Positions 43,843-54,186 are shown, numbered from the stretch's first letter. The stretch is DNA of 64,000 bases from Oleispirillum sp963678075 (GCA_963678075.2 CAXXPK010000001.1:1-64000); one strand, 5' to 3'. A program made the numbers and translations. The notes: generated by a model not told the origin, from the sequence alone.

Positions 43843-44656
43843 TGAGTCCTGAGCCTAACCCGTGTTCTTACCTCCGTATCGGTCGCCAGTTCGGAAATTG
43901 CCCCGAGAATGAACTCCGGGCCGCGATGTCCATAGAAATTACCAGTATAAACGATGCGCATGATCTCGGTGTGGGCTTCTGCCTTGGGCACGAGCGGCAG
44001 AAGATCGGGTTCCATGCCATGGGGGACCAGATGAACCTTCGATCGCCACGCCTCCGGGTGCTTTCTCATTGTCAGTTCCGCCGTATGGCGGTTGATGAAA
44101 ACCACGGCATCGGCGGTTCCGATGATGTCGCGTTCCATCTTTACGGCGGCCTGTCGGGCTGCGGCGTTTGCGAATTGCGCGTAAGGACTGTCGGTCTAGG
44201 GGTCGCTGAAGTGGGCCACCCATGGGAGATTGGGGTGACGGCGTTTGATCTTAAGCCCGACCATGTGGTCGATCCAGGGCTGGGCGAAGGTTACCATCGC
44301 GTCGTAGGAATGTGCCTTCAATTCGCGGCGCATGACGTTTTCGGTTCGACGTAGCCAGTGGTTCGCTCGGATATCGTTTGGTGGCGACTTCTTGCGCCAG
44401 GCGCGTAGCCAAAGTGGGCTCTGTTGCACGTCTTCCCTGGGCTCGACAAAAATCTGCCGGTATGCCTCCTTGTAGAAGGTCGCCAGTTGATCGTCCGCCG
44501 AGCCAGAAACTTCGGCCTGGGGCTCGATCGTTACCACTGTTATATCCCAACCCCACCGCGTCAGACACCGCAGGGTGCGCGAGACCTGCAACGCCCTGGG
44601 AAAGACCAGGGGCGGCATCATCCGGGCCAGGGCGAGAATCCTTCCCTTCACGGCCG

Positions 44657-46537
44657 TCATCTCTGCATCCAGGTTTCCAGGATAAGCAGGTTCCATAAAC
44701 GGTCTCGGTCCATCATTCCCGCCGAGGCGGAGGTTCCCGCAACCACTGCCTGTTGGAGTGCATCATGTCGGAACCATTCTCGCAAGCTTGCGTTGGGCGA
44801 AAGCAGCGTATCCTTAGCCCATTCCGCCAAGCGGTTGGACAGCCAGCCGTAGACGGGAACCGGGAAACCTTGTTTGGGACGGTCGATGATTTCCTGCGGC
44901 AGTCGTCCCGCCGCATAACGGCGCAGGATTGTCTTGCTGCGATAGACCCCGTCGGTGCCGCGTCCGGCCTTCAGTCGTGGTGGCAAGGACGCCGCCCACT
45001 CGACCAGCCGGTAATCCAGAAACGGCGTCCGCAGTTCCAGGGAATTGGCCATGGACATGCGATCGGCCTTCATCAGCAGGTCTTCCACCAACCAATCCTG
45101 GCAATAGATGTAAAGCGTTTGGTCCAGGGGGTGTGCGTTCCCGCGAGAGGATACGGCGGCGCGCACCCGGTCCAGGCTGTCCGGCCAATTCGAGGGCCCA
45201 CTAAGGAGTTTTCGCTTGTCCGCAGACGAGTAATGGTTGGTCATGGTTAGTGGTTCCGCCGCCAAACGCTGATCGCAGACCATCGTTGCCAATTGACGCC
45301 GTGTGGCGAAGGTCGGGGAAAGGCGTGCCGCCAGACTGCCAACCCTGCCGCGCAATCAGCTGGGAATGGTGTTTCTGGCTGCAGAGGTATCGTCCCAGCG
45401 CTGGGCCAGTTGTTCAAAATTGTACCCGGCCAGGATTTCGTCGCTGCCTTCGCCAGACAGGATGACCTTGACCTGTTGACGCGCCAGACGGGACACGTGG
45501 AAAAAGGGGATCAATGCCAGATCGGCCAGGGGGTCGTCGGTGTGCCAAACGAATTCTGGTAGGAAGTTCATGAATTCATCGGCGTTGATCGTGACTTCGT
45601 GGTGGTTGGTCCCAAAATGGCGGGCGACCCGCCGTGCATAGGGCAGTTCATCGGTTTCGGGTGCTCCCGCGAAGGAAACCGAAAAGGTCTTTACCTTTCC
45701 GCCCGCCGCGGCGACCACCGCACTGGAATCCAACCCACCGCTCAAGGTGATGCCAACCGGCACATCGGCGCGTAGGCGTAAGGACACCGCATTCTCGAAT
45801 AGCCCGCAGAATTACTCATCGTAATCGGCGTCGGTCTTTCCCGTCGGCGCCGATCCTTTGGGGATGTCCCACCAACGCGCCACACGAGGGGCACCGTCGT
45901 CTGCCCCAACCGTTAGCACGTGCGCTGGTGGTGGTTTCGTGATGCCGAGCCACATGGTTTCTGGCGTCGGAACGTAGCGGAAGGTCAGGTAATCCCACAG
46001 GGCGCGTTCGTTCAGTCGCTTCTCGACACACCCGCTGGCCAGGATTGCCTTGACCTCGGAAGCGAAGACCAGCGCGTTCCCAATCGTGGCATAGTACAAC
46101 GGCTTGACCCCAAGGCGGTCACGGACGAGGTGGAGCACATTGCTCCGCCTGTCCCAGACGGCGACCGCGAACATGCCGTTCAGGCGATGAAGCGCTGCCA
46201 ATCCCGCCGCTTCGTACAGGCGCAGCAACACCTCTGTGTCCGAAGTGGAGCGAAAGCCATGCCCCCGGTGCTTCATTTCCTCGCGCAGGGCGACGTGATT
46301 ATAGATCTCGTCGTTGAAGACGACGTGGATCATGCCGTCGTCGCTGGACATCGGCTGATGTCCGCCGTCCAGGTCGACGATGCTCCGTCGCCGAAAGCCG
46401 AGTCCTGCTCGTTCATCGCAATAAATCCCCTGATCATCCGGGCCGCGAGGAGCGATGCTGTCCATCATCCGCCCCAGCAGGGGGCGCCGTGCATTCACGT
46501 CGATGTTCAGATTGAAGTATCCGGCGACCCCACACAT
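44657..46537 (-). pseudogene. asnB: Asparagine synthase (glutamine-hydrolysing), two nonsense codons
   Basis: Class II glutamine amidotransferase plus ATP-dependent synthetase; in polysaccharide clusters such paralogues often amidate sugars. ATG 46537 gives MCGVAGYFNLNIDVNARRPL with nucleophile Cys2; SIAPRGPDDQG and the glutaminase core follow. TAA at 45814-45812 interrupts after ADYDE. The synthetase domain continues with SLRLRADVPVGITLSGGLDS (PP-loop), then TGA at 45358-45356 interrupts NTIPS-stop-LRGRVGSLAA, fitting a Trp codon. The rest runs to TWMQR. About 626 codons in a single frame, so both breaks are point mutations. Head of an operon with GT4, wecB and GT. Confidence 0.85.
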
Positions 46538-46674
46538 TTACGACAGCTTTACATCAGGGGTTGTGGGCACGAAGCGGCTGATCTTGGCTTTCTTGTTTTC
46601 ACAAAGAAAGGGAAAGTTCCGATTTCTTGACCCCATGGCGCCGCGGCAAGAGGCGGCGACCTTCAAGCGTACGG

Positions 46675-47732
46675 TCAGGCGGCGGGGTAGCTCCGATAGT
46701 CGGCAATCGACACGTTGATTCGGTCGCCGCGTCGCCATGACGCGGACGCGCCGTCGAGGGTCGGGATCTCCACCTCGATCGTAGCGTCACCCCATTCCGG
46801 CGTCACGTCCAGACGGACGTGGCTGCCCGACAGACGCACGCCTTCGACGACGCACGGAAGACCCGGCGCGTCGGGCGGGGACAAACGGAATTCGTGGGAC
46901 CGGATATAAAGCCACCGGGGACCGTCCGGCACGGCGCAGGGGCGCGGTAGCGACAGTTCTTGACCCCGCCGAGCACCCGGCCCGCCGCGACCTCGACATC
47001 GAAGCGGTTGGCGCTGCCCAGGAACTCGCAAACGAAGGGTGTCACCGGATGCCCGTAGAGTTCGGCGGGCGGAGCGATTTGTTCGACCCGTCCGCAGTTG
47101 ATCACGGCGATGCGGTCGGCCAGTTCCAGCGCTTCCTCCTGGTCGTGGGTGACGAACACCGTGGTGTGTCCGGTGCGGTCGTGAAGTTCGCGCAGCCAGC
47201 CGCGCAATTCCTTGCGCACCTTGGCGTCCAGGGCGCCGAAGGGTTCGTCCAGCAGCAGGGCCGCCGGGTCGATGGCGGGCGCGCGGGCCAGGGCGACGCG
47301 CTGCCGCTGTCCCCCCGACAGTTGCGCCGGATAGCGCCCCTCCAGTTCCTCCAGTTGCACCAGACGCAGCAGTTCGCGGGCGCGCGTCGCGATCTCCGCC
47401 TTCGACGGGCGGCTGGCGCGCGGTCGCACGCTCAAGCCGAAACCGACGTTGTCGAGAACGGCCATCGTCTTGAACAGGGCGTAATGCTGAAAGACGAAGC
47501 CGACATTGCGTTCCCGCATGTCGCGGCCCGCGATGTCGATGCCGTCGAACAGGATTTCGCCGCGTTCGGGGGATTCCAACCCGGCGATGGCGCGCAGCAA
47601 CGTGGTCTTGCCCGATCCGGACGGTCCCAGCAGCGCCACCAATTCGCCGTCGGCGATGGTCATGTCGATGCCGTTCAACGCCGGGGTCGTGCCGTCGAAG
47701 CTTTTGTGGACGCCGCGAATCTCGATACGCAT
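46675..47732 (-). pseudogene. cysA: Sulfate ABC transporter ATP-binding protein CysA, frameshifted
   Basis: ATPase of the CysATW-Sbp sulfate/thiosulfate importer. From ATG 47732: IRGVHKSFDGTTPALNGIDM, Walker A GPSGSGKTT, Q-loop FVFQHYALF, signature LSGGQRQRVALARA, Walker B LLLDEPFGALD and switch HDQEEALE. The nucleotide-binding domain is complete. Near 46955, in the regulatory TOBE-like C-terminal domain, the frame shifts (VKNCRYR onward is wrong) and native sequence continues in another frame (GPRWLYIRSHEFRLSPPDAP to IADYRSYPAA). The ATPase core could persist with a wrong tail, but its permease partner is deleted. Confidence 0.85.
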
Positions 47733-47735
47733 GCC

Positions 47736-48332
47736 TCAGTGTCCCGGAGTGGTTGAAGCGTTCGCGCCGCGCGTTTCCAGAACCGCCTTGAGCGCCAGGG
47801 TGACCAGCGCCAGCAGCGACGCCACCGCGAAGGCGGCGACGAAGTTGTATTCGTTGTACAGAATTTCCACGTGCAGCGGCACGGTGCGGACCACGAACGG
47901 CAGTCCGATGAAAATCAGGGCGACGACGATGCCCAACCGCGTGTAGGCGATCTTGATTCCCAGCGGTGTCAGCAGGCCGCCGATCCAGCCGTTAGGCGCG
48001 TAAAGGGCGGCCAGGGAAATCCCGGCCACCGCGGTCGGCAGGGCGAACGGCAGATCGACCAGGGCATCCAGGATGCGCCGTCCGGGGAAGCGATAGCGCA
48101 CCGGAATCCACGCCAGCAAGGCGCCGAAGACCACGTTGATCGTCGCCGCCGCCAGCGCGGTGCCGAAGCTGACGGCCAGCGCGTGCAGGGTCCGTGGGTC
48201 AAGGGCGATGGCGCGAATTCCGGTCCATCCCAGATCGAAGGCCTTCAGTCCGACCATCGACAGTGGAATCAGGGCGATAAGGCACAGGTAGACGAGGCTC
48301 ACCCCGAGGGTGAGGCCGAAACCCGGGATCAC
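47736..48332 (-). pseudogene. CysT-CysW chimera: fused remnants of both sulfate permeases
   Basis: One 198-codon open frame that starts as CysT (IPGFGLTLGVSLVYLCLIAL, then DLPFALPTAVAGISLAALYA and IAYTRLGIVVALIFIGLPFV) and, right after VRTV, becomes the C-terminal end of CysW (PLHVEILYNEYNFVAAFAVA to ASTTPGH). Each intact permease has about 280 residues, so a deletion of roughly 1.1 kb removed the last third of cysT and the first four-fifths of cysW while keeping the frame. The permease EAA loops that contact CysA are absent, so sulfate import cannot work. Start taken as GTG 48332. Confidence 0.8.
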
Positions 48333-48374
48333 CCGGGGGTGGGGACCCGCGACGTGGAACCGTGCAATTCCGTT

Positions 48375-49391
48375 CTACCGCGCCCGGAAAATCTGGTCGA
48401 AGATGCCGCCGTCGCCGAAATACTTCGCCTGCACGGACCGCCAGTCGCCGAAGCGTTCGGCCAGGGTGATCAGTCGGACCTTCGGAAAACGGGCCATGTC
48501 GGCGGGGTCGGCAAACTCTGGCTTGATCGGGCGATAAAAATGCCTGGCGGCCAGGCGCTGGCCCTCCGGTGCGTAAAGATGGCCGAGGTGGGCCTCCGCC
48601 AGCTTGCGCGTGCCGTGACGCTCGACATTGGCGTCAACCACCGCGACCGGCGGTTGCGCCAGGATGCTGATGGACGGCACCACGATTTCGAATTGGTCCG
48701 GTCCCAGTTCCCGCAACGCCAGGAAGGCCTCGTTCTCCCGCGACAGCAGAACGTCGCCGATGCCGCGCTTGACGAAGGTGGTGGTCGAACCGCGCGCCCC
48801 GGTGTCGAGCACCGGCACGTTGTGGAATAGGGCCTTCATGTAGTCGCGGATTTTTCCGTCGTCGCGGGCGAAGGCATCCTCCGCCCAGGCCCATGCCGCC
48901 AGAAAATTCCAGCGCGCGCCGCCCGAGGTCTTGGGGTTGGGGGTGATGACCTGTATCCCCGGACGCGCCAGATCGGCCCAATCGCGGATGGCCTTGGGGT
49001 TGCCCTTGCGGACCAGGAACACGATGGTCGAGGTATAGGGCGCGCTGTCGTTGGCGAAGCGGCCCTGCCAATCCCGCGCGACGAACCCGGCCTTGTCGGC
49101 GATGGCGTCGATGTCATAGGCCAGGGCCAGGGTCACCACGTCGGCGTTCTGGCCGTCGATCACCGCGCGGGCCTGCTTTCCGGAACCGCCGTGCGACATG
49201 TTGATGCGCACGGTCTCGCCGGTCTTGGCCTTCCAGTCGGCGGCGAAGGCGGCGTTGAATTCCTTGTAGAGTTCCCGCGTCGGATCGTACGAGACGTTCA
49301 GCAGTACGGTTTCCCCCGCCAGCGCCGTCGAACCGATCGACACCGCGCCCAGCATCAGGGTCGTTCGCAGCCATCGTTTCCATCACATCAT
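48375..49391 (-). pseudogene. sbp: Sulfate-binding protein, nonsense codon 3 in the signal peptide
   Basis: Periplasmic sulfate receptor of the CysATW system. A GGGGAGG box precedes ATG ATG at 49391-49386, but the third codon is TGA (49385-49383); WKRWLRTTLMLGAVSIGSTA then completes a typical signal peptide before GETVLLNVSYDPTRELYKEF. A TGG to TGA change fits. The mature part is intact, including INMSHGGSGKQARAVIDG, VITPNPKTSGGARWNFLAAW and DTGARGSTTTFVKRGIGDVL. Initiation at the downstream ATG 49355 would drop the basic n-region and most of the signal, so export is unlikely. Confidence 0.75.
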
Positions 49392-49474
49392 TCCAGGCCT
49401 CCCCCTCGGTTCGAACGGAGCCGATTTTATCTCTACGGGTTTCACGGACGCCTCAAGTTCCGTCGCGCGCGATC

Positions 49475-50487
49475 CTAAGGCAACAGAAAATCGCGGTCTT
49501 CCAATAGGGCGACGATGCGGTCGGCGGCGTTTTCGGGTGGGGTCGTGCTGCCGTCGATGCGCAGTTCCGGCGCTTCCGGTGCTTCATAGGGCGACTGCAC
49601 GCCGGTGAAGTTGGGAATTTCGCCCTTGAAGGCCTTTGCGTACAGTCCCTTGACGTCCCGTGTGCGACAAACGTCCAGAGGGGTGTCGACGAAGATCTCC
49701 AGGAATTCCCCTTCGTCCAGAAGTTCGCGTGCCATCTGGCGATCCGAGCGGAAGGGCGAAATGAAGGCGACCAGGGCGATGGTTCCGGCCTCGACGACCA
49801 GCATGTCTCCCCGGCTGATGTCGATTTCGTCGGCCAGCACCAGATTGACCGCTTGTCCCGCCGCTGCTTCCTTCAGGTCGCCGTCGAAGGTGACGATGCG
49901 GCGTACCGTCGAGGTCAGCCCCGAACTGGGGATCACCACGGTGTCGCCGACGCGCACCCAACCCGAGTCGATCGTCGCGGATTGCCGCGAAGGTCGCCGC
50001 GTCATAGTCCAACGCGTCCATCTTGTTGACCGCCAGGATCACATGCTTGATCGCTCAGAAGCGACACGATGAAGCTGTGGCGGCGGGTCTGCGGCAGAAC
50101 CCCCTTGCGCGCGTCCACCAGGATGATCGCGGCGTCGGCGGTGGAGGCGCCGGTCGCCATGTTGCGGGTGTATTGTTCGTGGCCGGGGGTGTCGGCCACG
50201 ATGAATTTCCGCTTCTCGGTGGCGAAGAAGCGGTACGCGACGTCGATGGTGGTGCCCTGTTCGCGTTCCGCCTGAAACCCGTCCAGCAGTAGGGCGAAGT
50301 CGATGTCGTCGCCTTGCGTGCCGACGCGGCGGGAATCCGCCTCCAGCGCCGTCATCTGATCGTCGAAGATCAGCTTGGCATCCCACAGCAAGCGCCCGAT
50401 CAGGGTGCTTTTGCCGTCGTCGACGCTGCCGCAGGTGAGAAAGCGCAGCAGATCCTTTTCGCCCGAGAGCACGGTGGCCAGGGGCAT
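49475..50487 (-). pseudogene. cysN: CysN/CysC (ATP sulfurylase GTPase / APS kinase) collapsed by deletions
   Basis: Intact CysNC proteins (about 620-640 residues) couple GTP hydrolysis to APS formation and phosphorylate APS to PAPS. Here ATG 50487 overlaps the cysD stop and gives the G domain (LLRFLTCGSVDDGKSTLIGR, IVADTPGHEQYTRNMATGAS). A shift near 50055 leads to VILAVNKMDALDYDAATFAA, another near 49990 to GWVRVGDTVVIPSSGLTSTV of domain 2. DEIDISRGDMLVVEAGTIAL then passes directly into the end of the APS kinase (VAFISPFRSDRQMARELLDE to EDRDFLLP). Much of the GTPase, the third CysN domain and the CysC P-loop are absent. Certainly inactive. Confidence 0.85.
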
Positions 50488-51396
50488 CAGAAGCACCCTT
50501 CCTGCTTTTTCTTTTCCATGGACCCGGATTGGTCGTGATCGATCAGACGCCCTTGCCGTTCCGAGGTCCGCGCCCTTTGCATTTCGGCGACGATTTCGGG
50601 CAGGGTCGCGGCGTCGGATTCGATGGCGCCGGTGAGGGGATAGCACCCCAGGGAGCGGAAGCGGACCTTCTTCATTGTCGGCTTTTCGCCGGGGGACAAC
50701 GGCAGGCGGTCGTCGTCGACCAGGATCAGCATGCCGTTCCGTTCCACCACCGGGCGCACCGCCGCGAAACACAGGGGAACGATCAGGATGTTTTCCTGAA
50801 GGATGTATTGCCAGACGTCCAGTTCGGTCCAGTTTGACAGGGGGAAGACGCGGATGTTTTCGCCCTTGCCGACGCGGGCATTGTAAAGGTTCCAAAGCTC
50901 CGGACGCTGGGTCTTGGGGTCCCCGCGGTGGTTGGCCGAACGGAAGGAAAAGATGCGTTCCTTTGCGCGGGATTTTTCTTCGTCCCGGCGCGCGCCACCG
51001 AAGGCCGCGTTGAAGCCGTATTTGTCCAACGCCTGTTTCAGACCTTCGGTCTTCATCACGTCGGTGTGCAGGGCGGATCCGTGCGTGAACGGGTTGATGC
51101 CGCGGGCCACGCCGTCCTGGTTCACGTGCACCAACAGTTCGAAACCGCATTCCGCCGCCATGCGGTCGCGAAAGGCGATCATTTCGCGGAACTTCCAGGT
51201 GGTGTCGACGTGCAGGAAGGGAAACGGCGGTTTATCGGGATAAGAACGCCTTGCGCGCCAGATGCAGCATTACCGACGAATCCTTGCCGATCGAATACAG
51301 CATGACCAGATTGTCGAAGTTTGCCGCCACTTCGCGCAGGATGTGGATGCTCTCCGCCTCTAACTGGCGGAGATGAGGAAGGGAAACCCTGTTCAA
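50487..51396 (-). pseudogene. cysD: Sulfate adenylyltransferase subunit 2 CysD, frameshifted
   Basis: PP-loop subunit that adenylates sulfate. Homology starts at a TTG (51396): LNRVSLPHLRQLEAESIHIL, with the PP-loop MLYSIGKDSSVMLHLARKAF. Near 51240 one base is missing or extra, and the remaining protein is in another frame (PFPFLHVDTTWKFREMIAFR to MEKKKQEGCF), including VHVNQDGVARGINPFTHGSA and GGARRDEEKSRAKERIFSFR. Total about 300 codons, full length. The stop overlaps cysN ATG (TGATG). First gene of the sulfate activation part of the operon; whether the TTG start is native or a decayed ATG cannot be told. Confidence 0.85.
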
Positions 51397-51454
51397 GACG
51401 GAAAGCCCTTTTTCCGTAGAGTGTTAATTCCGGGAGGGTGCTCTCAGGCCTTCC

Positions 51455-51805
51455 GTGGCGCAAGGATCGGTCGCGATCGAAGGTGGGGGCATTGTCATTC
51501 CCGCCGGGGCATTCTGTGCCGGGGAAATTGAAATCCGTCACAGGGATGGTCGTGCAATGATCTTCGTTCGGGCGTTGGCCGAGCGTGCCGCAACCCTGGT
51601 CAAGACCGACGGAAAGGAAGCGGCGATCGTCGCTTTTTCCGATCCGAAAAGCGAATTCGTTCAAGGCAGCATGTACGTCTTCGCGATGGGGTTGGATGGG
51701 ACCATGCTGGCTCATCCCCACAATCCGAAGCTGATCGGTCGTTCGTTCATGGGGAAACGCGACTTTAACGGCGTCGCCTATGGCTGCGGCTATTATTCGA
51801 AATAA
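51455..51805 (+). pseudogene. Remnant of a single-cache sensory domain protein
   Basis: The central segment AATLVKTDGKEAAIVAFSDP and FVQGSMYVFAMGLDGTMLAH, then PKLIGRSF, matches periplasmic sCache_2 sensory proteins. The expected signal peptide or membrane segment is absent upstream and the last third after GRSFMGKRD is replaced by unrelated residues (FNGVAYGCGYYSK). At 116 residues it is too short for a free-standing functional cache protein, so it is probably a truncated remnant. Confidence 0.55.
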
Positions 51806-51820
51806 CCGCAGCCCCCGAGG

Positions 51821-53119
51821 TCAGGCCCGTTTGCGCGGGGCATCGCCGCGATAGGACGAGGTCTTGGCGCGCGGCTTGTCCTGCCGCCACGGACGCGGCG
51901 CTGCGTTGCTTTTGTTGTTGCCGCGCTTTGCGCCGCCATAGGTGCGTTTCGGACCGTTGGCGTGGGCGGGGCGGCGCTGCGGCAATTTCGGTTCCAGGCC
52001 CGGCACGGTGGCCACCGCCAGGGTGCTGTGGGTGAAGCGCTCGATGCGGATCACCAGGCCCTTGTCGTCACGCCCGGCGAAAGAAATCGCGGCGCCTGCC
52101 GCGCCGGCGCGACCGGTGCGGCCGATCCGGTGGACGTAATCTTCCGCCGCGCGCGGCAGGTCGAAATTGACGACGTGGCTGATGTCGCGGACGTCAAGGC
52201 CGCGGGCCGCGACATCGGTGGCGACCAGCAGCCGCACCCGTCCGTCGTGCAGACGCTTCAGGGTGTGGTTGCGCTGCCCCTGGCTCATGTCGCCGTGCAG
52301 GGCGGAGACCGCGTGTCCGGCCTCGGCCAGTTCGCGGGCGATGTCGTCGGCGTCGCGCTTGGTGGCGACGAAGACGATCGCCTTGGTCACTTCCGCCTGC
52401 GTCGCGAAATGGGCCAGCAATTGCCGTTTGTGCGCCATGTGGTCGGCGTAATAAAGGCTCTGCGCGATGTCGGGGGCGGAGGTCTCGGTCGCGATCGCCA
52501 CCCGGATCGGGTCGCGCAGCAGGTCGCGCGCCAGGGCTTCCATGCCGCGATCCAGGGTCGCGGTGAACAGCAGCGTCTGGCGGTCGGTCGGGCAGGCTCC
52601 GGCGATCGCCGCCACGTCCTCGGAAAAGCCCATGTCGAGCATGCGGTCGGCTTCGTCGATGATCAACGCCTCGACCTTGCTCAAATCTAGGCGACCAGCG
52701 CGCACATGGTCCAGCAGGCGGCCCGGCGTCGCCACCACCACCTCGACCGGACGCGCCATCTGTCGCAATTGCTCGCGGTAGGGCATGCCGCCGACGATTT
52801 CGACGGCCCACATCCGAATGAATTTTCCGAACAGACGCACCGCGCGGGTCACCTGACCGGCCAGTTCGCGGGTCGGCGCCAGCACCAGGATCACCGGCGC
52901 GGCGTTGCCGCGGCGTACAGGCTCGGCCAGCAGACGCGATAGGGTCGGCAGCAGGAAGGCGGCAGTCTTGCCGGTGCCGGTGGCGGCGGTAGCCAGCACG
53001 TCGCGGCCTTCCAGGGCGAAGGGGATCGCCTGTTCCTGGACCGGGGTCGGGGTGACCAGGCCGGCGGCTTCGACCGCCTTCAAAATCATCGGGTGCAGCG
53101 CAAAATCGGTAAAGTTCAT
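51821..53119 (-). CDS. DEAD-box RNA helicase (RhlE-type)
   Basis: ATP-dependent RNA helicase for ribosome assembly or RNA turnover. 432 residues from ATG 53119 (MNFTDFALHPMILKAVEAAG). Q motif PTPVQEQAIPFAL, Walker A ATAATGTGKTAAFLLP, DEAD box LIIDEADRMLDMG, motif III LLFTATLD (a TAT variant of SAT), motif IV IVFVATKRDADDIA, motif V TDVAARGLDVRDI and motif VI HRIGRTGRAG. A basic, low-complexity tail (KRTYGGAKRGNNKSNAAPRP) ends the protein. Intact. An open frame extends upstream to 53338 without homology. The 250 bases ahead of it hold no gene I can support. Confidence 0.92.
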   Translation of the reverse strand: MNFTDFALHPMILKAVEAAGLVTPTPVQEQAIPFALEGRDVLATAATGTGKTAAFLLPTLSRLLAEPVRRGNAAPVILVLAPTRELAGQVTRAVRLFGKFIRMWAVEIVGGMPYREQLRQMARPVEVVVATPGRLLDHVRAGRLDLSKVEALIIDEADRMLDMGFSEDVAAIAGACPTDRQTLLFTATLDRGMEALARDLLRDPIRVAIATETSAPDIAQSLYYADHMAHKRQLLAHFATQAEVTKAIVFVATKRDADDIARELAEAGHAVSALHGDMSQGQRNHTLKRLHDGRVRLLVATDVAARGLDVRDISHVVNFDLPRAAEDYVHRIGRTGRAGAAGAAISFAGRDDKGLVIRIERFTHSTLAVATVPGLEPKLPQRRPAHANGPKRTYGGAKRGNNKSNAAPRPWRQDKPRAKTSSYRGDAPRKRA

Positions 53120-53368
53120 CAACGTTCCCTCGGGCCATGACAAAACCGCCGAACGCGGCGGCCCCGCGCCGTTCGGCAGATCAATGAGGAGGCCAAGGAG
53201 AAAGAAACGTCCAGGCTGGGGCCGGGGGACCAACGTCCCCCCCGTGGCAAAGGCCAGATACGGTCGCGTCTTGCTCGAAGGACGCGTGAAGCCTCCAGCG
53301 AAGCCGCGCATCATACGGGGGCGCGGCGCGTTTGCCAAGCGAATTCGACGCGATCCGCGTTTACGGGC

Positions 53369-53746
53369 TCAGCCCTTTGCTTCCAGCTCGTCCTGGCGGC
53401 GGCGGATATAGGCGGCGTAGTCGGGGCGAACCGGGTGATAGTCGCCGCGTTCGAACAGCGGACAGTGGATCACGAAATCGGCGGTACTGCGGGTCAACGC
53501 CAGCACGATGTTATAGACGGTGGACAGGCGCATCAGCGCCTTGACGTCCACGTCGTGGGGCTGCGCGCTCATCGGGTCGGTGAAGAAAATCAGAACGTCC
53601 AGCCGCCCGACTTTTAGGGAGGGGCAGGCCTCGGCCAGCATTGCGCCGGTGGTGCCCGTCGCCCACAGTTCGTGGCGCGACAGCGTGCCTTCGTTGTTTT
53701 TCACCCATTCGCTTAAGTCTTGTTTGCGACCGTCGTGGGCGACCAG
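53369..53746 (-). pseudogene. mgsA: Methylglyoxal synthase cut by IS-A6
   Basis: MgsA turns dihydroxyacetone phosphate into methylglyoxal, a bypass that relieves sugar-phosphate stress. Native codons begin right at IS-A6 with LVAHDGRKQDLSEWVKNNEG, so only the first dozen or so residues and the start were lost. RHELWATGTTGAMLAEACPS and DVLIFFTDPMSAQPHDVDVK (catalytic Asp and His) are present, but SLKVGRLDV is too short: about 20 residues including the conserved GPLGGDxQ loop that binds phosphate are deleted in frame. Non-functional. Confidence 0.82.
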
Positions 53747-53817
53747 GTTCAGGACCCATTAAATTATTGCCGGGCAGATCGGCGGCTGATTCACTCATGG
53801 GAGGGAGGACCCCATCC

Positions 53818-54186
53818 ATGAGTGATCTGTTTTGGTTGTCAGAGAGGCAGCTGGCGAAGATCGAGCCGCATTTCCCGCTATCGCATGGCGTGCCGCAGGT
53901 TGATGATCGGCGAGTGATCAGCGGCATCGTTCATGTGATTCGCAACGGCTTACGGTGGCGAAATGCACCACCTGTCTATGGCCCCCACAAAACCCTCTAT
54001 AATCGTTTCGTTCGCTGGAGCCGACTTGGGGTGTTCAGCCGGATCTTCGCGGCCTTGACGGGAGAGGCTGGCCCTCCAGACCGGTTGATGATCGATGCAA
54101 CCCACCTGAAAGCTCATCGGACCGCCGCGAGCCTCTATAAAAAGGGGCTCTTCCCCGATGTATCGGACGCACAAAAGGCGGGCTGA
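53818..54186 (+). CDS. IS-A6 transposase orfA
   Basis: 122 residues from ATG 53818, intact, ends at the AAAAGG slip site. Confidence 0.85.
   Translation: MSDLFWLSERQLAKIEPHFPLSHGVPQVDDRRVISGIVHVIRNGLRWRNAPPVYGPHKTLYNRFVRWSRLGVFSRIFAALTGEAGPPDRLMIDATHLKAHRTAASLYKKGLFPDVSDAQKAG

Larger units (their letters stand above)
43011..43854 (+). mobile_element. IS-A5: complete IS-A copy with mutated orfA start
   Basis: 844 bp, ends GTTCAGGACCCATTAA and, read inward, GCTCAGGACTCATTAA. Flanks CTAG (43007-43010) and CTAA (43855-43858). The orfA start reads ACG (43082) where other copies have ATG, so this copy is probably a poor transposase producer. Confidence 0.9.
42538..44660 (-). pseudogene. Glycosyltransferase family 4, nonsense codon and IS-A5 insertion
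   Basis: Starts at ATG 44660 (MTAVKGRILALARMMPPLVF), overlapping the asnB stop. TAG at 44198-44196 interrupts VAHFSDP-stop-TDSPYA, where Trp (TGG) is the expected codon in this family. The middle part has DAVVFINRHTAELTMRKHPE and IVYTGNFYGHRGPEFILGAI, then reaches IS-A5 at 43854. The donor domain resumes at 43010 (VTFVGHADEKYARMASDLGV) to FLPSKIVDYLMLRRSILGL and ends at 42538. Removing IS-A5 rejoins TRVRVTFVGH seamlessly, so insertion was clean. Two inactivating lesions. Confidence 0.8.
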
